A stretch of DNA of 64,000 bases, taken from Saturnia japonica. Taxonomy: Eukaryota; Arthropoda; Insecta; Lepidoptera; Saturniidae. Each line of letters begins with the position of its first letter. The first letter of the stretch is position 1. This document shows positions 23,130 to 34,238 of this stretch, piece after piece. The notes below the pieces were generated by a model. The model made no database searches and was not told the DNA's origin. It saw nothing but the letters and a program-made list of their open reading frames with translations. The stretch covers positions 8,154,115 through 8,218,114 of the forward strand of contig CM065316.1 in the NCBI GenBank assembly GCA_033032175.1, written 5' to 3'. The position numbers and the translations under genes are program-made.

Positions 23130-23310
23130 ACGTGTTGTGGAACAAGACCGTTTCGAATTAACGGAGAGGCGGAAGCGTACTTGCAATCTACATTACATCG
23201 ATACTATTCGATAGCACGCACATCTCTAGTTGGGCGCGGCACGATGTCGCAACCTCGGCACGCGAGCCCCTGTGCTTTGTACAAGGATTTGCGAGCGTTG
23301 TAGAAATTGT
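23130..23310. other. Moderately GC-rich segment of unknown nature
   Basis: Base composition departs from the surrounding AT-rich DNA. A 92-codon ORF (23025-23303, plus) covers it but has no recognisable domain, and its first half is AT-rich background, so I do not call it a gene. Regulatory DNA or a diverged repeat are both possible. Confidence 0.25.
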
Positions 23311-23480
23311 CAATGCTTTTAATCCGTTCCCATTAGAATAAGAACAAGAACGCATAGTATTATGTATATACTTTTATACGAAGTTATTTTATTAGCAATC
23401 TAATGTTGTGTTCATTTCTTATGAAATTAAGTAGTGATGTATAAATTAATCACAATTAAAAGTCACATTATGGTAGTTTA

Positions 23481-23765
23481 TACTGACTCTGCGTCGAATA
23501 ACGTGAGTTCGAATCCCTGCAATGAGCCTGCGTTTTTGGTGAGGAAAACATGGTGATGAAACCATAGCATGGTAGTAGGACTTTTAATAATGCCTGCTTG
23601 CCTTTCTACCACCTTCAATTTAAAAATCTGTCGCCAAGCGTCTTTAGTTGTGTTTCGGCAACTGCACTTCAGAGCCTGTCTCCGCACTAGGCCTAGCGTG
23701 TTACAATCTTGGGCCACGTCGTCACATAACATCAGATGAGATTGTAGACAAACGCTAAACCTTAC
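23481..23765 (+). repeat. SINE family B, copy 1 (head truncated)
   Basis: Shares with five other copies the ordered blocks: GTTCGAATCCCTGCAATG, AGCCTG, AAACATGGTGATGAAACCA, TGGTAGTAGG, TACCACC, CGCCAAGCG, GCAACTGCACTTC, AGAGCCTG, TACAATCTTGGGCCAC and ATGAGATTGT. A pol III B box (GTTCGAATCC) is kept at about 23509; the A box is lost. Confidence 0.7.
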
Positions 23766-24282
23766 AACCTTAATAAATCACCAAGTGATACATATTTAAC
23801 GTTAATAATATAATTCAACAACCAAGAAAGCTCTACGTTTTTTGTTTGTATACTGTTATGTATGTTACTAACGCCTGAGGTACTTAACGCTTATTTTACG
23901 ATCTTCAAGTAAAGTCTCAAGTAGGCTAATCTCTATTTAAAGTCACACTAACTGTACTATGCCTGATCAACATTAAACTAGAATAACTGATTCAATTAAG
24001 AGTAAATAAATTAATTGAGAATTCATCTATTTGCTATAATGTAGTTTGTGTCAATAAATGTAAATTTTTTTTTTTTAATTATAATATAACTAATATTAAA
24101 TTAATAAAATATAAATAAATATATCTTTAACCAGAAATAATGACCAAAATTAATTCAATAAATGAATATATTAATTATTTTTTTAGAAATATCCTCTACA
24201 ACTCCATGTCTCGGTTTGGAAGTTTGATAAGAAATAAATAATTTCGATTGAACTTTTAACGCGATCGTCAATCTTTTTTTAA
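23766..24282. other. Intergenic, nothing recognised
   Basis: AT-rich, no ORF or repeat match. Confidence 0.35.
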
Positions 24283-24535
24283 AATACAAATAAGATAGCA
24301 AACAAGTGTACGCCGCGCCTGATGGTAAGCGGCTACCGTAGCCTATGGACGTTTCTAATACCAAGGGTATCACTAGCGCGTTGCCGACCCCCTAACCTAA
24401 GGAGCTCTAGAAATATTACTCACCGTAGGAACACAACACAAGGTTATTTGCCTGTGATTTTCTATAGAGTGGAAATATTCCACCATCGGACTGCCCCAAG
24501 TAGAGATAAATCACCAAAGAAGTTTCTCTGTGCCC
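24283..24535 (-). repeat. Dispersed repeat family A, copy 2
   Basis: Reverse complement of the family found at 7115, 33862 and 37456. On the plus strand it reads AACAAGTGTACG, CGCCTGATGGTAAGCGGCTA, CCTATGGACG, ACAACACAAGGTTATTTG and CCCCAAGTAGAGA. Confidence 0.65.
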
Positions 24536-24954
24536 TACGTCACTGAAAAAAAATTATAATACATTTACCCATTTACCCTTATACGTACAGCCTGGGTGAA
24601 GTGAATAGAGTATCGTCAGTCTTGAAAAGCCAAGTTTTGTTCCCATTGTTGCTGAACTAATCTAAGGTTATTTTAACTGAACAACAAACAATTGTAACGG
24701 ATGGTCAATGGAGGCGGAAAGTTCTCGAGACAGCGTGGGTAGACTTGCCATAGGATGGATCGACGACCTGCTTTGGTTGCAGCAACATGCATAATACGAG
24801 CAGTGCATGACCGAGTAGCGATCTTTGAGCGAGGCCTATGCCCAGCAGTTGATTTCTTTCGGCTGAATATCAATTTTTTTTTTAATAGTAACATGATAAA
24901 GTAACAGAACTGGCAATCGATTACCGGTCGTCGCTGTTCTTCTGGATGCACTGG

Positions 24955-25278
24955 CACTGAAGCAATGATGGCTCAGTTGGTAGAGTATACGGACTCCGCG
25001 TAGATCGACGTGCGTTCGAATCCCTGCAATGTGCCTGAGCTTTCCCTGAAGGATAACATCGTGATGAAACCATTGCATGGTGGTAGGGTTTTTTCTAATG
25101 CCCGCCTGGCTAGCTACCACCCTCAAGTTGAAAAATCTTTCGCCAAGCACCAGTAGATGTGTTCCAGCAGCTGCACTTGAGAGCCTGACTTTCACCACGC
25201 TTAGTTTACTACCATCTTGGGCCACATCCTTACTTAAAATCAGGTGAGATTGTGACCGTAATGGTAAACCTAAACGAA
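24955..25278 (+). repeat. SINE family B, copy 2 (full length, tRNA-like head)
   Basis: The most complete copy. The pol III A box TGGCTCAGTTGG (24969-24980) and B box CGTTCGAATCC (25013-25023) are spaced as in a tRNA. The shared body follows: GTGATGAAACCATTGCATGG, TAGCTACCACCCTCAAGTTG, GCAGCTGCACTTGAGAGCC, TACCATCTTGGGCCACATC and CAGGTGAGATTGTG. Clearly a tRNA-derived SINE. Confidence 0.75.
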
Positions 25279-25284
25279 AAAAAA

Positions 25285-25440
25285 AACTTGTTGAACCCGA
25301 AACGCGATAAACTAAAAGAAAGTCGCAGTGACGGGATACCAGTTAGAAATAGATCCCTGCCACTCTGTTTGATATGTGGATATGCACCGGTTAATCCCGG
25401 AACGCGACACACCTAAGCGTACCATTATGGCAGGTGTAGT
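25285..25440. repeat. Dispersed repeat family C, copy 1
   Basis: Shares CTAAAAGAAAGTCGCAGTGA, AGATCCCTGCCAC and GTTTGATAT..GGATA with 61803-62045. Directly abuts the preceding SINE. Nature unknown. Confidence 0.45.
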
Positions 25441-25514
25441 GTATTGACTTCACGAGGTAATAATGTATTGACTATCAGGTGATTGTATTTCTATAATGTT
25501 TTTTTCAATCCTTT

Positions 25515-25805
25515 ATATGTTTTAGCGTTTACGCCACTACCTCAACTGCAGTTATCGAAAATGTGGCCAAAGATGGAAACACACTAAGTATGGTGGGAGA
25601 ACTGGCTCTCAAGTGCAGCTGCCGAAACATACCTATAAGTTCTTAGCGACAGTTCTTCAACTTGAGGGTGGTAGCTGCCCAGGCAGGTATTTGAAAATTC
25701 CGTACCATGATATGCCATAACCTATCAGGATGTTTCCTTTACCAAAAGCTCAGACTCATTTCTTGGTTTCGAACTCATATCCATCGACGCGAAGTCTGAA
25801 CCATT
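25515..25805 (-). repeat. SINE family B, copy 3
   Basis: Reverse-orientation copy. The plus strand reads GTGGCCAAAGATGG, CTCTCAAGTGCAGCTGCCG, CAACTTGAGGGTGGTAGCTG and AAAGCTCAGACTCATT, ending near 25800 in a decayed tRNA-like head. Confidence 0.7.
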
Positions 25806-26756
25806 ATTGCATTTGTATTTGATTTTAGAATTAAATATGCGTGTAGTAGATAACAAAGACATTATAATATGTAAAGTATTTTACTAGGTATTCCATTAGA
25901 ATAAATATGAGATATTTTTTGAAATCACTGTGGGTTTATTTTGATGTTTTTTTTTTTCTGTTTAGAACATGCATGGAGGGAGCTCCATTAAAATATCTGA
26001 TTTTAATTTGGGTGAAAATTTTTATTCTTATTATGTGTTTCATATATTACCACTCTCTCACTATCTCTTACTTTATGTGTTATCATTCTATTTTTAAAAA
26101 CATTGTTTTGCCTCGTTAGTGTGGGTTAACTGAAATTTTGCATACATGTTTAGTTTGAATGACAATGCATGGTTAGCAAAGTGACGTAATTCTAAATCTA
26201 TTACGGCGGACTCTCAAAGACAGCGGCAGTTATTTTTTATGCACCTGCATGACATGGGTATCAAATGAGAGGTTTCACGGGAAAGAAAGAATACGCAAAA
26301 ATATATTAATAAGATAATCTTTTTAAAAACAAGCTTTTATTCAACACAACTTTAAAAGCTTGTAGAGCAAATAAAAAGTTTTTTTTTATAAATATATTTT
26401 TCTAATCTTTTATTATTATGAGTAAAATGATTTTTATGGTATTTGATAGTCGCACTTTTAAATTTTCTATTTTGTACTTTTGCAATATGTAACGGAGCTT
26501 GGTATTATGCGTTGGTTTCTGTCTCAATTTGCATAATATGGTAAAGGATACGTTACAAAATTTCCACATAAGACGAATACATTACATAATTAATAGGCGG
26601 GTTAGTAAAAAAATTAATTTCCATATATCTGTAACGGAAACTCGTGACACGTTTTTAAGGTTCCGTAATAATGTCAAGTACTATCAAAAATATAATTAAT
26701 ATGCATTTAGACAAATTAACCAGTTTTTAATTACGTTGCTCCTAATATCCTATCCT
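25806..26756. other. Intergenic, nothing recognised
   Basis: AT-rich. Chance ORFs at 25907-26119 and 26499-26699 have no domain features and AT-driven composition. Confidence 0.4.
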
Positions 26757-26940
26757 CATCATGTTATAATATAAATGTGAAAGATTGTATGTTTGTAAGT
26801 CAATCATGTAAAAACAGCTGAACGGAATTGAATGAAATTTGGCACAGTGAGAATTTATAAGCTGGATTAACATATGAGATAGTTTTTCTCCCGATAAATT
26901 TCTAATTTTGAAGTCCATATAGACGAAGTCACGGGCCGAA
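26757..26940 (+). mobile_element. Helitron-like non-autonomous element, short
   Basis: Contains the standard internal phrases of the family: GAATGAAATTTGGCACAG near 26831 and a GACGAAGTCACGGGC 3' end near 26925. The homologous copy is at 38130-38327. The CTAGT terminus is eroded. Confidence 0.5.
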
Positions 26941-26962
26941 AATTTTTTGTCTTTATAAGTTT

Positions 26963-27090
26963 AATATGGCCATAATCTCACCTGATCTTAAGTGACGATG
27001 TGGCCCAAGAAGGAAGCACGCTAAGCCAAGCGAAAGACTGGCTCTTAAGTGCAGCTGCCGGAACACACCTATCGGTGTTGGTTATCATTG
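26963..27090 (-). repeat. SINE family B, copy 4 (3' part only)
   Basis: Plus strand reads AATCTCACCTGATCTTAAGT, GATGTGGCCCAAGA, CTCTTAAGTGCAGCTGCCGG and AACACACCTAT. It stops before the tRNA-like head, so it is truncated. Confidence 0.7.
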
Positions 27091-27428
27091 GTGGCTAGTT
27101 ATAAATTCTTCTTAAAAAAATGTATAACTTGTTTGCTAATAATGGAAATCTTTCTAAATGTATCTTACTATAGTAGGTACTCGTTGCCACTTGTTCCAGA
27201 CTTATATTATAAAATTATGATTATTTACATTTCCAAATAATTTTATAATTTACATGTATGATGTATTTATCGAATGCATAAAAATAATAAGTATCTATAG
27301 AAATAGAACAAAGCAAAAAGCTCGAAATCTTACTGTATCTTAGACTATTAAAACAACCCATTAATTGGTTTATAATCAGATATATTTATTGTGTTAGAAA
27401 TAAAGCCGAGTATAATACATAAAAGCAT

Positions 27429-27730
27429 GTATCACGCCTCTTTCCCAACGGGGCAGGCAGAGACCACGTCCTTCCACTCACTACCATCCTGGCATACATT
27501 TTTCACTTCTTCAACATTCAACAATATTTTCATGCATCTAATACCGACGACATTTTAATCAATAATATCTGGGTGACCGAGCTTTTCTCGGTATCTCAAA
27601 AAAAGAAATATAGCTATCTAACATTTCCTTCAAATCATTGCAGCCGTTTTCGAGAAACCAATACAATATGTACATACATATATATTTATATATACACATA
27701 TATTTATATGTACATATATACATGAATTGC
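27429..27730. repeat. Two fragments of dispersed repeats and an AT-rich simple region
   Basis: 27429-27545 contains GGCAGGCAGAGACCACGTCC, a phrase I recognise from common lepidopteran repeats. 27565-27600 has GGGTGACCGAGC..CTCGG, another. 27668-27722 is an imperfect TATA/CATA-rich simple sequence. Assigned by recall only. Confidence 0.35.
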
Positions 27731-29702
27731 TCACTAAATAGTATTAAATAGATATTATTTTACTGATAGTAAGTAGGATTTAGTGCAATAATACGAGTAA
27801 TTTCTGTACAATTTCATCATACATCTCAGTCGCAAGTTGATGTTAAATATATATGAATATGCTAGTGTTATTTGCCAAATATTTTTATATTTATTTTAAA
27901 ACCCATACTTATTAGTTATTTGTAAATATACGTTAAATTACATTTGAGGTGTACAGAACTCTAGAGAAAGTAAAAATGTATCAAGTTAGCCACATTTTTT
28001 AGTAGTGTCGTTAACACTTTAAGAAATAAGAGCAAACCAAAAACGGCTAAGTTAAAGATGTTATCATATCAATTAGTTAACCCGACTGTTTAATTGCGTT
28101 GTGATTAAAGTCTAGATTCGCTCGGCAAATCTGCAAATTTCTCTATATGGCGGAGACGCGTTGCAATTAAATGCTTGAAAAAGTTACCCTACAAACGCTT
28201 GTGGTATAAATTTTTTTGCTATTAGATTCTCTCGTCTACGGAACGCATTCACTAGATGGATTTCATCACATCACATCGGTCCTGGGAACACTGTGAGTCA
28301 TTCATCTGAATTCGAACAGTGTAATAGTTATAAAGATTGGATTAGTTATCTCAAAATATTTCACCTTATCCATATATACATAAAGCGCTTTTTTTTAATC
28401 TGTTGTTTATTTTAGAGATTATTTTCTTTAGTATCGGTTTTTACGTTCATGAGTTAATGAAGGCCAAGGAAGTAACAGTAACAAAGTAAAGTAAAGTAAA
28501 GTAAAGTAAAGTAGAAGTAACAGGAGTAAAAAAAAAACTCTCTTAGAACCCGTCCATTTCTCCTTGCATCATCACATCTTAACAATTTCTCCACACAGCC
28601 GCTTGGTAAAAGTTATTTATACAATTCATTAAATTATACAATTATGATTGTCTTTAGATATTTTGTGCAAATCAAGTTATCTATCTTTTAGGTTTTTTCT
28701 TATATAAGTATATTTTTTATTTTAGTATATCGTAGAGTGTATGCATAATATACGGACTATTAATTAGTATAATTTCTTATCGTTTTCCGACTAGAAAATA
28801 CATTTTTTTTAATGTAGTTGTATATTTTCCTTTTGATCTTGCATATTATAATATTATATATATGGTGATAGAGTTAATTCAATGTATTCAGTTGAAAATT
28901 ACACTTATTGTAGCAGATTATGAGCCGGTAGTGCAGTGGAAGTTATTTGTAGTAATAAATAAAACCAGCTTATAAAAGTAAATAACAGGAAAAACATATA
29001 TATAAGGTAGCAAAGATCTTTACACAACAACAGACAACTGTCTGACACATACCAAATTTAAAATATGGAAGATACAAATTTATTGTAAAAGAGTATCTAC
29101 TCAACACTTATGAAGTACATATTTAAAAACATTATATTTGCTGTGGAACATAATATATAAAAATAAACTTATTTACAGGCTTAATTATTTATAACAATTA
29201 TTTTTCAATCCTTTTATGAATATGTACTATTGTGATGTAGTAAATATAAATGAAAATAAAAAGTTATTATGACTACAAAACAGTCTTTTTGACGAAGAAA
29301 TGACTTTAACTACGTAAACAAGGGGCTACGTAATCGGTTTTAATTGAACAAATCGGGTTTGATCGTGCGTTGCTCAGTCAATGTTTACAGTTTCTTGTTA
29401 AAACGATACATTGACTGACGGATTAACCGGCCGGCTGGTTTCGTTTAAGAAATAGTACTTCAATGAGCCTATTAAATGCGTGTCTAATGAGTAGTTACAC
29501 TTATTGCCCATATATATATTGAACGATTAAGTAATAGTTGTGAGGATTATAAATATCCGTTTTCTGGGTGGTCCGACAAAGAATACGTCAAAGTGGATAA
29601 ATAAAAAAAAAACGATTTTGTTGTTCGAATTACTATTAATATGATGTTGACGCTTATGATTTGAAAACATATGGCATCTCAGTCCGTAATGTTATAAAGA
29701 AA
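27731..29702. other. Intergenic with a (GTAAA)n microsatellite
   Basis: No coding potential. 28486-28510 is five perfect GTAAA units. 28250-28330 and 29300-29460 are less AT-rich but match nothing known to me. Confidence 0.4.
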
Positions 29703-30225
29703 ACTAGCGGTGCCCCGCGGCTTCGTAATTATTTTCATTTCGTAATTTTATTTTTAGTATTATAATTGTAAATTTTTATACTCTATAAATGGAGGAATAA
29801 CGTGTAAAATATTCATTAAAATTGGTTGTTTTTTTTTTTTCACTATTTCTAAAAGTATTGTTGACGATTTTTGTAACCAATCAATTAAAGATTAATTAAG
29901 AGAATCGGTTATGATTTCATGAAAAATTATTTAAAAAAATATAATTAACCTTTTTACGGTTCCTAAAAGTAAAACTAACAATTATTCTTATAGTCCAGTA
30001 ATTATAAAATTACATATACTTATCTTGTATAAAATTTCATATTTTTTTTACGTATTCTAAAAGTTTTATTAAAAGGTGTTCTAGCCAATTAACTGATCTA
30101 ACAATAAGCTTTCCGTGTACAAAATTTCATACGAATTGGTAAAACCGTTTTGAGTTAAATTTGGAGGTATAAACAGACAGACAAGAATGTTTTTATTGCA
30201 TAGTCGGGTCCTTTATATATATAGG
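29703..30225 (-). mobile_element. Helitron-like non-autonomous element
   Basis: Starts ACTAGCGGTGCCCCGCGGCT on the plus strand (the 3' terminus on the minus strand) and includes the family phrase AAACCGTTTTGAGTT and the tract ATAAACAGACAGACAAGA near the other end. Confidence 0.45.
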
Positions 30226-31508
30226 TGTCTATTGGAAAATTGGAAAGAAAGTTTAATATGTATTAACTATAGATTAATTAGTATAGAAAAATATCAACAT
30301 ATTAAATGTTTAGTTTAAATTTTATACTTGCCAGTCCTGCAGACGTTGTTCAGCCCGTTCCAGTAAACAATAACCCAACCACAGCGTCAATTATCTCTGT
30401 TCTATCCCTGAATTAGGTCATCTAAGACTAGATCATCCGAGCCTTCAGTTGGAGTAGATAGAACGAGGCTGCGATTCGCAGAGCTAAACTAACTTAACAA
30501 AAATTTACTTACCTGTATGGCATCCGTGTTGAGGGAAGAAGATCTACAGGTTCAATAGGCAAGAAATAGGAGGAGGAGAGTTATATTCAAGCCAAAAGTC
30601 GGCCATGTTCAACACGAGTTTCCAGTAAAGTTCCTAAATTTAAAATAATATCATAATTTTACGTTAAACAGTTCAAATTGCAGCAAATACTTATCCTGTG
30701 ACCAAAACATCCCGTATTACCGCAAAACTGCTGCGGCATTGGCATTCAACAACAACAGCGTGACATCACGAGAGTCAACAGTCAAACTTGTGTTGCCAGA
30801 TCCCGGATACGAATAATCTCGATTTATTTCTCCTTAATTTTTTTTCAGAATCATAAGTAACAAAATCAAATAAGAATTACGCATATTTATTGTTCGAATA
30901 ATAGAAAAAGTTATTTCAGTGTTTCCAAAATTTTCCGATTTTCCGGGTTACGTTTCAAAGTTTTCATAACTTAAAAAGTTAATTCAAATTATTATTACAT
31001 TTAAAAAATTTATTAGACAAGGTCGTACAGTTATCAAGTGATGCAATAATCAACGAACAGTATATCATTTTTATTTGTAAAGATGCCTCGGAGGGCAATT
31101 TATGAGTTGAAAAGTTGATTAACCCAAAAAAATACATTATGTTTATTTTTTGACATATTTGAACTAGATTTAAATGTATGTGGAAAGATGTAAGACAGTA
31201 TTTCAAATATAATAAATATTATGAAGTTTGGAGATATTCTTATAAAATTATTCACGTGGTTATAATTAAGCATTTAATTATTAGCCTTGTAGTAAAAGTT
31301 CAAAAAAATCGAACCCTAAGTAACTAAGCAGTTGTTTTTTTGCATTTTGACTACTACGGTAAAATAACATTTAATTAACATTAATTAAAATTAATTGAAT
31401 AAGTACCCTATTTATAAATTTATGATAAGTACATAATGTATAACGTATATACAAATTATTTTAAATTAGAGCTTATTAAATCACGTCTTATGATTGAATT
31501 ATACTATC
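30226..31508. other. Intergenic, nothing firmly recognised
   Basis: AT-rich; 30335-30550 is less so and probably a diverged dispersed repeat (CAGACGTTGTTCAGCCCG-type text). No coding potential. Confidence 0.35.
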
Positions 31509-31680
31509 ACTAGCTGTGCTTGTGGCTCTGCCTGCATGAACAAAAAAAACACATAATAATCATCCTATGTCATAATGCGCGTTATTAACTATCTGTGCGG
31601 TAAATTTAATCCAAATTCGTTCAGCAGTTTTTACGAGATTGAGTAATAACAAACTCCCTTTCGGATTTATAATATTAAGT
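31509..31680 (-). mobile_element. Helitron-like non-autonomous element, short
   Basis: Plus strand ACTAGCTGTGCTTGTGGCTC at the left and TTTATAATATTAAGTTAG at the right, with AATTCGTTCAGCAG inside. These are the two ends expected for the family on the minus strand. Confidence 0.5.
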
Positions 31681-33339
31681 TAGTAACACAATTTGGAGAC
31701 AATTTAGTCAGAAATCTCGAAAAAAGATTATTTACAAGAATTCTCAACATAAAAACAAGTGTAACATTGAGATTTAATTATGACTGAGAAAAATACAGCA
31801 CTGAGAACGAAAATACTATACCAACGTCGAGGTACTTTATTAGTAACTAAAACAAACAATTAAAACAGGCAATGTTTGAAATCAGACAGAAAACGCAACT
31901 GCGTAAAAACCATAACCAACTAGAGATGCCTTTGATACTAAACAAGAAAAAATTCTTAAGCTTGTGGGTCGTAATCACATAAGTCAAGTTACCGGTGGAC
32001 TGCAAAACTCACTTTCCATACATAGTCACACATTAATATTTCATTAAAACATACGTTAATGTTCTACGCGCCTGATAGCTCTGATGTGTCAAAATGAAAT
32101 ATAGAATACACTACAAGATCCGACATTTGCAGTAAAATAGATAATTGCAAAGAATCATGACTAAAATACTACTGTATCATCATAATACATGATCATAAGT
32201 ACAATAAAATATGGTGTAATTGCATTTTTTATATTATGTCGTGTTTGATTAAATTAATTAAATATTTATTAGTACATTCTTTATTAATCTTGCTAAGTAA
32301 TATATTAACAATGTAATCTTTATGAGTATAATTTATATAAAAATGGATGTGTAAACATTTTTGTTCAAAATACGGGTAGTTTTTGTATATTAAATTCAAC
32401 AGACTTTATTGAGACCTAAATTATGTTTTGTCATAATCTATAATTATATTATTTGCATTACCTACTTGTAGTTACTTAAACTCGTTTTACTAAAAAGTCC
32501 GAGAGAGGTAAAATTATAACCCACACGTAGTACAAAGCCCATATTTTTGAAGGCATCTGTGTATTCTAAACTGATACTTATTCTTACTGGCTTTATGATT
32601 TATAAACCACATTTTTCCATTCTTTTTTTTCTCGAGTTGGCAACCGTTGGTTAACTTGGTAAAAATGGTTCAACTTACCTCACCATATTTTACGAGGTTA
32701 ACCAATAAGTTACCTTGCCATGTCAAGGGTCCCAATGATGGCAATTTGAGATCACATCAAATCAAGCATTTATGGACAAGACTGGCCTGTAATTATTTCA
32801 ATTTTAAAACCTTAGCAATAGCATACGCTTGTTGTTGGATGCTGTTCACCAAATAATCCGTTTTTATGAATAATGATCGATTTCGTAGATACTTCGGTTC
32901 GGATGTTTAGACGTTTGTATTCCGATGAATAAATAATAAAAAAGCCTTCTATTAAATATAAATTACAAAATGATTTTTCGTTCAAAACAGTTTTATCTAC
33001 TATTTGTTAGGTTTTAAGTAGGTATCTCTGATTAGTAATTGGTTGATTTTTGTTAGTGGTAGTAAAGAATCGTTTATTTTAAACATCTTCAAAAAAAGAG
33101 GTGCTTCTCAATTCGAATATATATTTTTTTATGGATATTCAGCCATATATTCTTTTTTTATGAACCGATTTTGATGTTTCTTATTTCGCTGGAAATGGGA
33201 AATGTCAAGAATGATTTCATTTTAGTATAATTAGCATGAGACATTAGACTTTGAAAATACACCAGGGAACTTCTCAAAATAATTGAAGTTGATATTCTTT
33301 TTTGTAAAAATTGTCTTATTATACATAAATTAGTCTCCA
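31681..33339. other. Intergenic, nothing recognised
   Basis: AT-rich non-coding DNA. The 69-codon ORF at 32647-32856 has no domain features. Confidence 0.4.
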
Positions 33340-33510
33340 AGAATCCCAGAATGGGAGAAGGGCTCCTTCTAAGATGCTCATTTGTCTCTGTCTTGTGTTA
33401 CTTGTCTCCAGTTTGGGCTAGCTATTCTCTTCATAAGCTCTTCACAAGATGTCACTTTTGTGGTCCTTCTCTGATCTGCAAGTCTCGCGACATGGCTTGC
33501 CTCTGGTGAG
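33340..33510 (-). pseudogene. LINE C-terminal remnant
   Basis: On the minus strand part of this reads ELMKRIASPNWRQVTQDRDK followed by a stop, resembling the ..AGP.W...AQDR..W tail of insect non-LTR polyproteins. Short and decayed, so only tentative. Confidence 0.4.
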
Positions 33511-33861
33511 TAGTCGGCTAAATATTATAACGAGTAAGCATGAAACTAACACTTGTTATGATTCATTCAAATGCTATAAAATTATTTGATATTATCTTAA
33601 TAACTTTATTTTCCTTTAGCCTACAACATTTCTGCATAATATATAATATCTTATTATTATTACTCTATTATCAACTTATTATGGTAATTATTGTCATAAC
33701 ATAGTATTTTTATTGCTATAGATTAAATATTATACGTTGGTGAATAAGGTTCAATTTTCCCGAACTTGGGTCAGTGTTATGCGAGTTTTTCTTTATTGTG
33801 CCTTTAGTACCCGTATTACTTAAAAGAAATATTTGAATGACAAGTGCATGTATATTCGTGT
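33511..33861. other. Intergenic, nothing recognised
   Basis: AT-rich, no ORF or repeat match. Confidence 0.35.
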
Positions 33862-34124
33862 AAGAAAGGTAAGGTACAAAGAAATTTATTTGTAAATTTC
33901 TCTCTACTTGGGGCAGCAAGACTTGCGAAATACTTCCGCCCGCAGCCAAATATCCTTGTGTTGTGATCCTGTGGTGAGTAAGGCTTCCAGAGCTCTTAGG
34001 GAAAGGGAGGTTCAAGCTCGACAATGGCACCTATGGGGTTACAAGCGTCCATAGGTTACGGTAGCTGCTTGCTATTAAGTGGGCCGTACGCTTGTATGCC
34101 ACCTTAGTAATTATATTAAAAATA
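33862..34124 (+). repeat. Dispersed repeat family A, copy 3
   Basis: Shared blocks: CTCTACTTGGGGCAG, CAGCCAAATATCCTTGTGTT, CCAGAGCTCTTAGGGAAAGG, TTACAAGCGTCCATAGGTTA, GGGCCGTACGCTTGTATG. Best preserved on the 3' side. Confidence 0.65.
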
Positions 34125-34145
34125 CTTAATTTTTTAGTAAAATTT

Positions 34146-34238
34146 GAATGAACATGATAAAATTATGAATGAACATGATACCATTATGAATGAACATGAT
34201 AACATTATGAATGAACATGATAACATTATGAATGAACA
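34146..34238. repeat. 21-bp minisatellite, about 4.4 units
   Basis: Units start at 34146, 34167, 34188, 34209 and 34230 (partial). Core GAATGAACATGATAACATTAT with one or two changes per unit. Because 21 is a multiple of 3, an ORF on the minus strand reads a 7-residue repeat, but there is no other sign of coding. Confidence 0.9.

Noticed and set aside
23025..23303. 92-codon ORF over a GC-richer patch
   Set aside because: No recognisable domain; first half is AT background; kept only as an unexplained segment.
34146..34238. CRISPR-like array
   Set aside because: Units are contiguous without spacers, and the DNA is eukaryotic.
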